Below are positions 23,194 to 30,056 of a DNA stretch of 64,000 nucleotides, piece after piece. Made by a program: the position numbers and the translations under genes. How positions within the stretch are numbered: the stretch's first letter is position 1; the number at the start of each line of letters is the position of its first letter. Where the stretch lies: positions 25,336 to 89,335 of the forward strand of contig NZ_LDSL01000009.1 of NCBI RefSeq assembly GCF_001476815.1, given 5' to 3'. Source of the stretch: Pseudacidovorax intermedius. GTDB lineage: Bacteria; Pseudomonadota; Gammaproteobacteria; Burkholderiales; Burkholderiaceae_C. The notes under the pieces were generated by a model, which saw nothing but the letters and a program-made list of their open reading frames with translations, made no database searches and was not told the DNA's origin.

Positions 23194-24845
23194 GCCTCGC
23201 CGCGCAGGCGCGCGGCAGCTGGCAGCGTGGCGATTCGGTGTTTCTTCTGCTGGCGGGCCTCTGGCTCGCCCTCACGGCCGGGCTGCGGCCGCTGACGGCG
23301 CCCGACGAGGGCCGCTATGCCGGCGTGGCCCATGCCATGCTGCAGTCGGGCGACTGGATCGTGCCGCGGCTCGACGGCCTGCCCTTCTTCCACAAGCCGC
23401 CGCTCTTCTACTGGATCGCCGGCGGCGCCATGCGCGTCTTCGGCGTGCACGAGTGGGCGGCGCGGCTGCCCTCGGTGCTGGGCGCCTGGCTGGCGGCGGC
23501 GGCGCTCTATGCCTTTTTGCGGCGGCATGGGGATGCGCGGCAAGCGCGCTGGTCGGCGCTGATCCTGTGCACCTGCCCCTTCTTCTTCGTCGGCGCCCAG
23601 TTCGCCAACCTGGACATGCTGGTGGCCGGCTGCATCTCCGCCACCATCGCCTGCGCGGCCGACGCGCTGCTGCGCCGCGACGCCGGCGCGCCCTGGCGCC
23701 TGCCGCTGGCCGGCGCCTTCGCGGGTGCGGCCCTCGGCCTGCTGGCCAAGGGGCTGATCGGCCTGGTGCTGCCCGGCGCGGTCATCGTGCTGTGGGCGCT
23801 GCTGGCGCGCCGCGGGCGCACCGCCCTGCGGCTGGCCGCCTGGTGGCCGGGCTGGCTCCTGATGCTGGCCATCGCCGGGCCGTGGTTCGTGGCCATGCAG
23901 CTGCGCTATGCGCAGTTCTTCGACTACTTCGTCATCACGCAGCATTTCCGCCGCTTTGCCGACAGCGGCTTCAACAACCAGCATCCGCTGTGGTTCTACC
24001 TGCCGGTGATCCTGGGCCTGTGCCTGCCCTGGACGCCCTGGCTGCTGGGCTGGCTGCGGCGCCCGGCCGCGGACGGCGTGACCCCGTCCTCCGACGACCG
24101 GGCGGTGCGCCTGCTCATGGGGGCGTGGCTGGGCGTGATCGTCGTCTTCTTCTCGCTGCCGCGGTCCAAGCTGGTGGGCTACGTGCTGCCGGCGCTGCCG
24201 CCGCTGGCCGCGCTGGTGGCGGGCGGCCTGGCGCGGGCGCTGCGCGCGCCGGACCCGGCCGCGCAGGACCTGGGCGAGACGCGCACCCGTCGTCCCATCC
24301 GCGCGCTGGCCGCCACCGGCGGCGTGGCGGCCGCGCTCTGCGTGGCGGCGGTGCTGGTGGCCGGCCATGTCGGGACCCCGCCCGATGCCCGGCTGCGGCT
24401 GCCGGCCGGCCAGGCCGTCGCGCCCGGCGACCGGGTGGTGATGCTGGACCGCTATTACTACGAGCTGCCCTTCTACTGGCGCCTGCATGGGCCGGTGGTG
24501 GTGGCCGGCGACTGGCGGCCCGCCGTGGCCCAGGCCAGCGACAACTGGCGCAAGGAACTGGCCGACGCCGGCGACTTCGAGCCCGAGGCCCGCGCCCGCT
24601 GGCTGCAGCCCATCGCGGCCCAGCCGGCCCAGGTCTGCAGTGGCGGCGGCGGCACGGGGCGCACCTGGGTCATCGGCCCCTCCAATGCACAGCTGATCGC
24701 ACCCTGGGTGCTGGGCATGGACCTGGTGACCTTCGGCACCGAGATCGCCGTCTGGCGCCACGACGCCCACCCCAGCGACGGTGCCGACTGCCTGGCCCGG
24801 GACATGACGCGCGGCGCCCTGCCGGCCTGGACGGGGGCGCCATGA
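23190..24845 (+). CDS. ArnT-like (GT39/GT83) lipid-linked sugar transferase
   Basis: The 551-residue polytopic membrane protein has the ArnT periplasmic-loop signature near residues 38-75: APDEGRYAGVAHAML, SGDWIVPRLDGLPFFHKPP and the acidic residue DE. A dozen or so hydrophobic segments and a C-terminal periplasmic domain follow. ArnT/LgmB/FlmK enzymes move an amino sugar from undecaprenyl phosphate to a lipid A phosphate on the periplasmic side. It starts with GTG at 23190, overlapping the upstream stop. With the YdjC deacetylase next, the donor is probably a deacetylated hexosamine rather than aminoarabinose, since no arnA/arnB-like genes are present. Confidence 0.85.
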   Translation: MSLAAQARGSWQRGDSVFLLLAGLWLALTAGLRPLTAPDEGRYAGVAHAMLQSGDWIVPRLDGLPFFHKPPLFYWIAGGAMRVFGVHEWAARLPSVLGAWLAAAALYAFLRRHGDARQARWSALILCTCPFFFVGAQFANLDMLVAGCISATIACAADALLRRDAGAPWRLPLAGAFAGAALGLLAKGLIGLVLPGAVIVLWALLARRGRTALRLAAWWPGWLLMLAIAGPWFVAMQLRYAQFFDYFVITQHFRRFADSGFNNQHPLWFYLPVILGLCLPWTPWLLGWLRRPAADGVTPSSDDRAVRLLMGAWLGVIVVFFSLPRSKLVGYVLPALPPLAALVAGGLARALRAPDPAAQDLGETRTRRPIRALAATGGVAAALCVAAVLVAGHVGTPPDARLRLPAGQAVAPGDRVVMLDRYYYELPFYWRLHGPVVVAGDWRPAVAQASDNWRKELADAGDFEPEARARWLQPIAAQPAQVCSGGGGTGRTWVIGPSNAQLIAPWVLGMDLVTFGTEIAVWRHDAHPSDGADCLARDMTRGALPAWTGAP

Positions 24846-25711
24846 GCGACGACACGCGAGCGCCCGGCGCCGCGAACAGCGCCGCCGCAGAAACGGCACC
24901 GCTGCGCCGCCTGTGCATCTGCGCCGACGACTACGGCCTGTCCCCCGGCATCGACCGCGCCATCCTGCAGCTGATCGAACAGGGCATGGTGACCGCCACC
25001 AGCGCCATGGTGCTGCGCCAGGCCTGGACGGCGGACGCGGCCCTGCTGCGCGACCAGCCGCCCACCCAGGTGGATGCCGGCCTGCACATCGACCTGACCT
25101 GCGTGGACGGCTCGGCGCTGGAGGCCAGCCTGGCCGGCCTGGCGCTGCGCGCCATGCTGCTGCCGCGCGGCAGCGCCTACTGGCGCCCCATCCTGCGCGA
25201 GCAGCTCGACCGTTTCGAGGACGCCATGGGCCGCGCACCCAGCCACGTCGACGGCCACCGTCACGTGCACCAGCTGCCGGGCGTGCGCGAGACCTTGGCC
25301 GAGCTGCTGCAGGCGCGCTACGGCCGCGACCTGCCGTGGCTGCGCGGCACCCGGCCCGGTCCGGCGGTGGGTGCGGTGGCATTGAAGCAGCGCGTGATCC
25401 ATGGGCTGGGCGGCTGGGGCAACCGCCGGCTGGCCAAGCGCGCGGGGCTGGCGCTCAGCGGCCGGCTGCTGGGCGTGTATGGCTTCGATCGTGATGCGCA
25501 GGCCTATGCCGCGTCGCTGGACGCCTGGCTGCGGCAATGCCGCGACGGCGACGTGCTGATGTGCCATCCGGCGGTGGACAGCACGCCCGACGACGGCATC
25601 GCCGCGGCGCGCCAGCACGAGTACGCGGCACTGTGCGCGCTCGACCCGGCCCAGGTGGCCCGGCGCTGGGGCGTGCAGCTGGCGGCGCCGCACCGGCTGG
25701 CCTGCGGCTGA
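24842..25711 (+). CDS. YdjC/ChbG-family carbohydrate deacetylase (NaxD/LgmC-like)
   Basis: The 289-residue protein has the YdjC-family metal centre: CADDYGLSPGI near residue 25-40 and SHVDGHRHVHQLPG near 135-150. These enzymes deacetylate sugars. Francisella NaxD and Bordetella LgmC act on undecaprenyl-phosphate N-acetylhexosamine before ArnT-type transfer to lipid A. The ATG overlaps the ArnT-like stop, completing a four-gene coupled operon (phosphatase, GT2, ArnT, deacetylase). Predicted outcome: addition of a positively charged hexosamine to lipid A phosphate, which would lower affinity for cationic peptides. The pathway is inferred from gene content. Confidence 0.85.
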   Translation: MSDDTRAPGAANSAAAETAPLRRLCICADDYGLSPGIDRAILQLIEQGMVTATSAMVLRQAWTADAALLRDQPPTQVDAGLHIDLTCVDGSALEASLAGLALRAMLLPRGSAYWRPILREQLDRFEDAMGRAPSHVDGHRHVHQLPGVRETLAELLQARYGRDLPWLRGTRPGPAVGAVALKQRVIHGLGGWGNRRLAKRAGLALSGRLLGVYGFDRDAQAYAASLDAWLRQCRDGDVLMCHPAVDSTPDDGIAAARQHEYAALCALDPAQVARRWGVQLAAPHRLACG

Positions 25712-25722
25712 AAGGTCGCGTC

Positions 25723-25763
25723 AGAAGGTGTGAATGACTCCGGCGTGGCCGTTCACACCTTCT
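25723..25763. terminator. 12-bp perfect inverted repeat between convergent genes
   Basis: AGAAGGTGTGAA (25723-25734) pairs perfectly with TTCACACCTTCT (25752-25763) across a 17-base loop. It lies between the ends of the deacetylase (+) and GFA (-) genes, and the right arm reaches the first base of the GFA stop. There is no T-run on either strand, so it is a bidirectional, perhaps factor-assisted terminator, or a protein site. Confidence 0.55.
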
Positions 25764-26230
25764 CAAAGCCCATGCCGCCGATGCCACTGCGCCAGGGATT
25801 CCTGGGGATAGTGTTCGAAGCGCGCATCGTCCGGCTGCCCTTCCACCTGCACCCAGGGCGCCTTCGAGTCCAGCATCATGTGCACGTGGTCCGGCGGCAC
25901 AGGCAACGGCGTGTCGATGGCGCCGGCATGCGGATGGATCAGCTCCGGCCAGCTGTCGTCGTACAGCCAGAGCGCCGTGCCGCAGTGGCCGCAGAAGTGG
26001 CGCTGGCCGCTGCTCTCCTTTCCGTCCAGCATGGCGCGGTACACGCGCAGATCGTCCTGGCCGCTGTGCAGCGTGAAGGTGCGTTTGTCCGCACCCAGGT
26101 TGATGGCATAGCCGCCCGTGCCGGCCGTCTTGCGGCAGATCGAGCAGTAGCAGCGCATGAAGGGCACCGGCTCCGTCGATTCGACGCTGAAGCGGACGCG
26201 GCCGCAGTGGCAGGAACCTTCGAGATGCAT
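25763..26230 (-). CDS. GFA-family zinc protein (glutathione-dependent formaldehyde-activating-like)
   Basis: The 155-residue protein shows the GFA-fold zinc ligands GSCHCG (C7, C9), CYCSIC (C27, C29, C32) and FCGHCG. Homologues include S-(hydroxymethyl)glutathione synthase, but most GFA proteins have no proven role, and this one should be named only to family. GGAG lies 6 bases before the ATG at 26230, supporting independent initiation. Oddly, the reading frame is open upstream through an entire membrane-protein gene, so a fused 333-residue read-through product (from 26764) is also possible. Confidence 0.82.
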   Translation of the reverse strand: MHLEGSCHCGRVRFSVESTEPVPFMRCYCSICRKTAGTGGYAINLGADKRTFTLHSGQDDLRVYRAMLDGKESSGQRHFCGHCGTALWLYDDSWPELIHPHAGAIDTPLPVPPDHVHMMLDSKAPWVQVEGQPDDARFEHYPQESLAQWHRRHGL

Positions 26231-26764
26231 GGGAAGCTCCGGGGTGTCTGGATTCGGATGGCGCGCGGCAATGTTGCCGCTGCACATAGCTGTCCGGGAT
26301 GATGGAGCGCGTATCGCGCGAAGGCCGTCGGACAGGCGACCGCCACGCCGTCCGCGGTAGGCGCCCCCGACCTGTGCCACGACCCACCTCAAGGTGAAAT
26401 AGAGGGCCAGCAGCAGGGGCCCGGCGCCAACGATGGCGATCACATACAACCCGTCAAAAAAGACTTTCCACGTCAAGTCCATCCGAACGAAGAGCAGGCT
26501 CCAGAAGCCGAGCCAGGACAGCCAGCCCCCCGCGAGCAGGACACCAGACACGGATCGCCCCAGGATCCACCGTACGCAAAGCGCCGCATAGAACAGCCAG
26601 GTGACGAGGAACAGCCAGGTGTGGAGACTGCGAGGCTCTTCGACGAGCGCCAGGATGGCTGGCACGAAGGTCGGAAAGGGCAGGCAGGAAAGGCAGATCA
26701 CGCAGATCAGCCGGAGCAAGGGCCAGCACCACACCTTCCAGCCGGTGGCAGTCGACGACGTCAT
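26231..26764 (-). CDS. small four-helix membrane protein (copy A of a tandem pair), frame runs into the GFA gene
   Basis: Starting at ATG 26764 (or 26788), this frame encodes about four hydrophobic segments. It is clearly paralogous to the gene at 26961-27377. Shared features are an MTSS start, a conserved LLAGGWLS in the middle and GAGPLL followed by LYFT.RW near the end. Copy B stops shortly after that point, but copy A has no stop. It continues for about 45 low-complexity, Arg-rich residues straight into the in-frame ATG of the GFA gene. It may have lost its stop codon, giving either a fusion protein or a gene in decay. The function of the family is unknown to me. Confidence 0.6.
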
Positions 26765-26812
26765 GGAAGCTCCCCTTGGACCCGCCAAAAAGGGGCCGCG
26801 GGAGATTGTCCG

Positions 26813-26829
26813 CAGCGACTGCCGCGCCC
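26813..26829. repeat. conserved upstream element of copy A
   Basis: AGATTGTCCGCAGCGAC is identical at 27413-27429, exactly 600 bases away. The surrounding leader of each membrane-protein gene is also recognisably similar. This shows that the duplication included the 5' non-coding region, which presumably holds the promoter. Nothing else is seen in 26765-26960. Confidence 0.7.
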
Positions 26830-26960
26830 CGCACTGCGAACATGCTTTCTGCGGTCAACGTGCAGCCGAGACACGACGCTTCCTGTAGTTTCGTCACCGA
26901 AGTCCCAAGCACCGGAAAACCCGTGGTGCGGCGGGCGTCGGACGGGCGAGTGCCCGGCCG

Positions 26961-27377
26961 TCAGTCGGCCGGACGGCGGCCGCGCGCCATCAGCCAGCGC
27001 ACCGTGAAGTAGAGCGACATCAGCAGCGGACCTGCGCCGAAAAACAGAAAGAACAAGGCGCCCCACAACTGGTCCTTCACCGGGATCGCAGCCGGCGGAA
27101 CGACGGCGAGCGCCAAGAAGGAGGCCAGCGACAGCCATCCGCCGGCCAGCAGACGGCCACACAGCGGCCGGCCGCGAACCCACTGCACACACAGCCCGGC
27201 GTAGCAGCACCAGGCCGCCGCGAACAACCAGGTGGGTGCCTCCAGCGGCGCCGCGAAGAGCGAGTTAACCACCAGCACGAAAGCCGGAAGTGGCACGCAC
27301 GACATCACCAACACGCACAGCAGCCTGAGCACGGTCCAGAACCACCCCCTCCAATCGACGGCACTCGATGACGTCAC
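26961..27377 (-). CDS. small four-helix membrane protein (copy B of a tandem pair)
   Basis: The 138-residue product begins with GTG at 27377 (reads VTSSSAVDW, matching the MTSSTATGW start of copy A). It has four hydrophobic segments and ends with LYFTVRWLMARGRRPAD. I do not recognise a named family. It is the intact member of a tandem duplication with a 600-bp period. It lies between a GntP permease and the degenerate copy A, all on the minus strand, but the conserved non-coding leader argues that it has its own promoter. Confidence 0.65.
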   Translation of the reverse strand: MTSSSAVDWRGWFWTVLRLLCVLVMSCVPLPAFVLVVNSLFAAPLEAPTWLFAAAWCCYAGLCVQWVRGRPLCGRLLAGGWLSLASFLALAVVPPAAIPVKDQLWGALFFLFFGAGPLLMSLYFTVRWLMARGRRPAD

Positions 27378-27412
27378 GGCAACTCCCTTCGGCCCTGCCA
27401 GCGGGCCGTGGA

Positions 27413-27429
27413 AGATTGTCCGCAGCGAC
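27413..27429. repeat. conserved upstream element of copy B
   Basis: Identical 17-mer to 26813-26829. It lies 36 bases before the copy B start, in the gap 27378-27574, which otherwise holds no gene. Confidence 0.7.
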
Positions 27430-27574
27430 GGCCTTGCCGCGCAGGCGGTCCCTCCGTCCGCGGCCAACGTGCGGCGGGCGCGCGACGGTTCCTGAAGATT
27501 CGTCGCCGATGTGCGAAGCGCCGGCAGATGCCGGCGGCTGCCCGAGGCAGGGAATCGCCAAGCCGCCCGGCCGC

Positions 27575-28963
27575 TCAGGCCAGCCGCGGCAGCAGGTTCA
27601 GCAGCAGCACCATGCCCAGCCCCACCAGCGCCACGATGGACTGCACCACCGAAATGGTCTTGGTGGCCTCGCCCATGCTCATGCCGAAGGACTCCTTCAC
27701 CAGCCAGAAACCGGCATGGTTGGCATAGTTGAAGAAGAGCGAGCCGCAGCCGATGGACAGCGCCAGCAGCGGCAGGTTGAGCGTGGGCTCGGCCGCGCCC
27801 AGCGGCGCCAGCAGGCCGGCCGCGCCTACCACGCCCACGGTGGCCGAACCGGTGGATACCGACAGCAGCATGGCGATCAGCCAGCCCAGCAGCAGCGGCG
27901 ACAGGGCCAGCTGCTGGCTCATGTGAACGATGGCGTCGCCGACCTTCGCGTCGGTCAGCACCTGCTGGAAGGCACCGCCGCCGGCAATGATGAGCAGCAC
28001 GCCGGCAATGGGCTTGACGCTGTCGCCCAGCGCCTTGCGCACGGCGGCCGGCTCGTCCGGCCGCAGCGCCACCATCGCCAGCACCACGCCGAGCAGCATC
28101 GCGACGATGGGATGGCCCACGAAGGCCGCCACATGCAGCACGGCCGAGCCCTTGGGCAGCAGCACCTCGGCCACGGCATGGCACAGCATGAGCAGGGCCG
28201 GCGCCAGCGCGACGACCACGCCGAGGCCCAGGCCGGGCGGCGTGCGGTGGGCGGCCGGCGCGGCCGTGTCGTCCGCCGAGGCGTACTGCGCCAGCAGCGC
28301 ATCGTCGGGCCGCACCGTCATGCGCGGCGCGATGAACAGCGCATAGAGCGGCCCGGCCAGCACGATGGCCGGCACGGCGGCGATGAAGCCGTAGAGCATG
28401 GTCGCGCCCACGCTGGTGCCCAGCGTGGCGATGGCCGTCAGCGGCCCGGGGTGCGGCGGCACCATGCCGTGCATGGCCGCCAGCGCGGCGATGACGGGCA
28501 CGCCCACGTAGACGTAGGCCGAGCCGCGGCCTTCGCCGCGCGCCTCCAGCTTGCGCGCCACGCCGAAGATCAGCGGCAGCAGGATCACCAGGCCCACCTC
28601 GAAGAACATCGGGATGCCGATGATGAAGGCCACGCCCGCCATGGCCCAGGGCAGCACCCGAGGCGAGGCGCGCCGCAGAATGGCGTTGGCCAGCGTGTCA
28701 GTGACGCCGGCCTGTGCCAGCACCTTGCCCAGCATGGCGCCCAGCGCCACCACCAGCCCCACCGCGCCGAGCGTCTTGCCGGCTCCGTTGGCCACGGCAT
28801 GCACCAGCTTGTCCAGCGGCATGCCGGTGGCCAGGCCCGTGCCCAGCGACACCAGCAGCAGGGCCAGCAAGGGATGCAGCCGCGGCCGCGCCACGATCAG
28901 GAACACCAGCGCGACGACGCTGGCAAGGGCGGTGAGGAGGAGCTGGATGTCGCTGGCGGTCAT
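27575..28963 (-). CDS. GntP-family gluconate:H+ symporter-type permease
   Basis: The 462-residue polytopic membrane protein fits the GntP family. An N-terminal RPRLHPLLALLLVSLGTGL is followed by the conserved MHGMVPPHPGPLTA loop, IIAGGGAFQQVLTDAKVGDA in the second half, and STGSATVG with FNYANHAGFWLVKE near the end. GntP proteins import gluconate or related hydroxy-acids with protons. No gluconate kinase or dehydratase lies nearby, so the ligand is open. The start at 28963 is the methionine just before the first membrane segment. Confidence 0.88.
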   Translation of the reverse strand: MTASDIQLLLTALASVVALVFLIVARPRLHPLLALLLVSLGTGLATGMPLDKLVHAVANGAGKTLGAVGLVVALGAMLGKVLAQAGVTDTLANAILRRASPRVLPWAMAGVAFIIGIPMFFEVGLVILLPLIFGVARKLEARGEGRGSAYVYVGVPVIAALAAMHGMVPPHPGPLTAIATLGTSVGATMLYGFIAAVPAIVLAGPLYALFIAPRMTVRPDDALLAQYASADDTAAPAAHRTPPGLGLGVVVALAPALLMLCHAVAEVLLPKGSAVLHVAAFVGHPIVAMLLGVVLAMVALRPDEPAAVRKALGDSVKPIAGVLLIIAGGGAFQQVLTDAKVGDAIVHMSQQLALSPLLLGWLIAMLLSVSTGSATVGVVGAAGLLAPLGAAEPTLNLPLLALSIGCGSLFFNYANHAGFWLVKESFGMSMGEATKTISVVQSIVALVGLGMVLLLNLLPRLA

Positions 28964-29155
28964 GGGTGTCGGGGTCGTGGCGGGGGGGTCGATGCTCGCA
29001 CGTCCGCCCCGCGCGCGCGGCGCTGCACGCCCGAGCCCCCTGGCATGCCCCGCTGCAGCACGCGGCGTTTTCGCGCACCATGGCGCTTGACTTCGACATG
29101 GCCGCGCCGCCACTGTGCCGCCCGGCCGCCTTCGCCAACCCCTTCTGTACTGCCC

Positions 29156-29869
29156 ATGCCTCTCGACGCCCCTTCCGCCGTCGGCGGACCCGACGACGCC
29201 TCGTCCTTCGCCGCCCTGCAGACGATCCTGGACCAGCGCTACAGCTGCCGCGCCTTCCGGCCGCAGCCGCTGGCCCACGGCACCATCGCGCAGATCCTGC
29301 AGCTGGCGCAGCGCACCGCCTCCTGGTGCAACGCCCAGCCTTGGCAGGTGATCGTGGTCAGCGGGGAAGCCACCTCACGCCTGAGCAACGCGCTGCTGGC
29401 CGCCCAACACCGGCCACCGGCGCCGGACTATCCCTGGCCGCGCGAATACCACGGCGCCTACCAGGCCCGTCGGCGCGAATGCGGGCTGGCCCTGTACGAC
29501 GCCGTGGGCGTGGCCAAGGGCGACCGCGAGGCCTCGGCCCGTCAGGCGCTGGAGAACTTTCGTTTCTTCGGCGCGCCGCACGTGGCCATCGTCACCTCGG
29601 ACGAGGCCCTGGGCGTCTATGGCGCCGTGGACTGCGGGGCCTACGTGTCCAATTTCATGCTGGCCGCCACCAGCCTCGGTGTGGCGACGGTGCCACAGGC
29701 GGCCCTGGCCTCGCGCGCCGACGTGCTGCGGGCGCATTTCGACCTGCCGGATGACCGGCGCGTCGTGTGCGGCATTTCCTTCGGGCTGGCCGACGACGCC
29801 CATCCCGCCAACGGCTTCCGCACGACGCGGGCCGGGCTGGAAGAGGTCGTCACCTGGGTGGACGACTGA
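29156..29869 (+). CDS. nitroreductase-family flavoprotein
   Basis: The 237-residue protein has the FMN-binding nitroreductase pattern: ILDQRYSCRAFRPQPL at the start, RTASWCNAQPWQVIVVSG next, and GAYVSNFMLAATSLGVATVP for the flavin isoalloxazine contacts. Such enzymes reduce nitro groups, quinones or enones with NAD(P)H. The ATG at 29156 is just upstream of the conserved region; the long open frame before it is shadow of the GntP gene. It is divergent from GntP across 192 bp and not obviously linked to the adhesin downstream. Confidence 0.85.
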   Translation: MPLDAPSAVGGPDDASSFAALQTILDQRYSCRAFRPQPLAHGTIAQILQLAQRTASWCNAQPWQVIVVSGEATSRLSNALLAAQHRPPAPDYPWPREYHGAYQARRRECGLALYDAVGVAKGDREASARQALENFRFFGAPHVAIVTSDEALGVYGAVDCGAYVSNFMLAATSLGVATVPQAALASRADVLRAHFDLPDDRRVVCGISFGLADDAHPANGFRTTRAGLEEVVTWVDD

Positions 29870-29969
29870 GCAGCGCCGCGGCGCCGGCACCCGCCAAGGC
29901 CCCCCGCTCGACGCGCGCGACGCAGGCGCCTGCGACTGTGCGCATTGTTTGTAGACATTTGTCAACCAA

Positions 29970-29984
29970 CGGACACTTAGTCCG
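29970..29984. promoter_or_regulatory. short hairpin in the adhesin leader
   Basis: CGGAC-ACTTA-GTCCG is a perfect 5-bp stem with a 5-base loop, in the only AT-rich stretch of this area (about 29937-30056), before the giant adhesin gene. A loose -35/-10 (TTTAGC 29995-30000, AATACA 30018-30023) follows. It may be part of the adhesin promoter or leader. Not a terminator, as no T-run follows on either side. Confidence 0.3.
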
Positions 29985-30056
29985 AGAAAAACACTTTAGC
30001 GACACAAGAAACATCTGAATACAAATAGACTGGGTTTGCAACCATCTGGTCAAACC

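Noticed and set aside
23190..24845. Calling the ArnT-like gene part of a 4-amino-arabinose (arn) operon
   Set aside because: No arnA, arnB or arnD partners are present, while a YdjC deacetylase is, which fits hexosamine addition better.
27368..29869. A long plus-strand frame through the GntP gene joined to the nitroreductase
   Set aside because: Only the last 237 codons match a protein family; the rest is antisense to the well-supported GntP permease.
29970..29984. The CGGAC/GTCCG hairpin as a terminator of the nitroreductase gene
   Set aside because: It is 100 bases beyond the stop and is followed by A residues, not T residues, on the plus strand.
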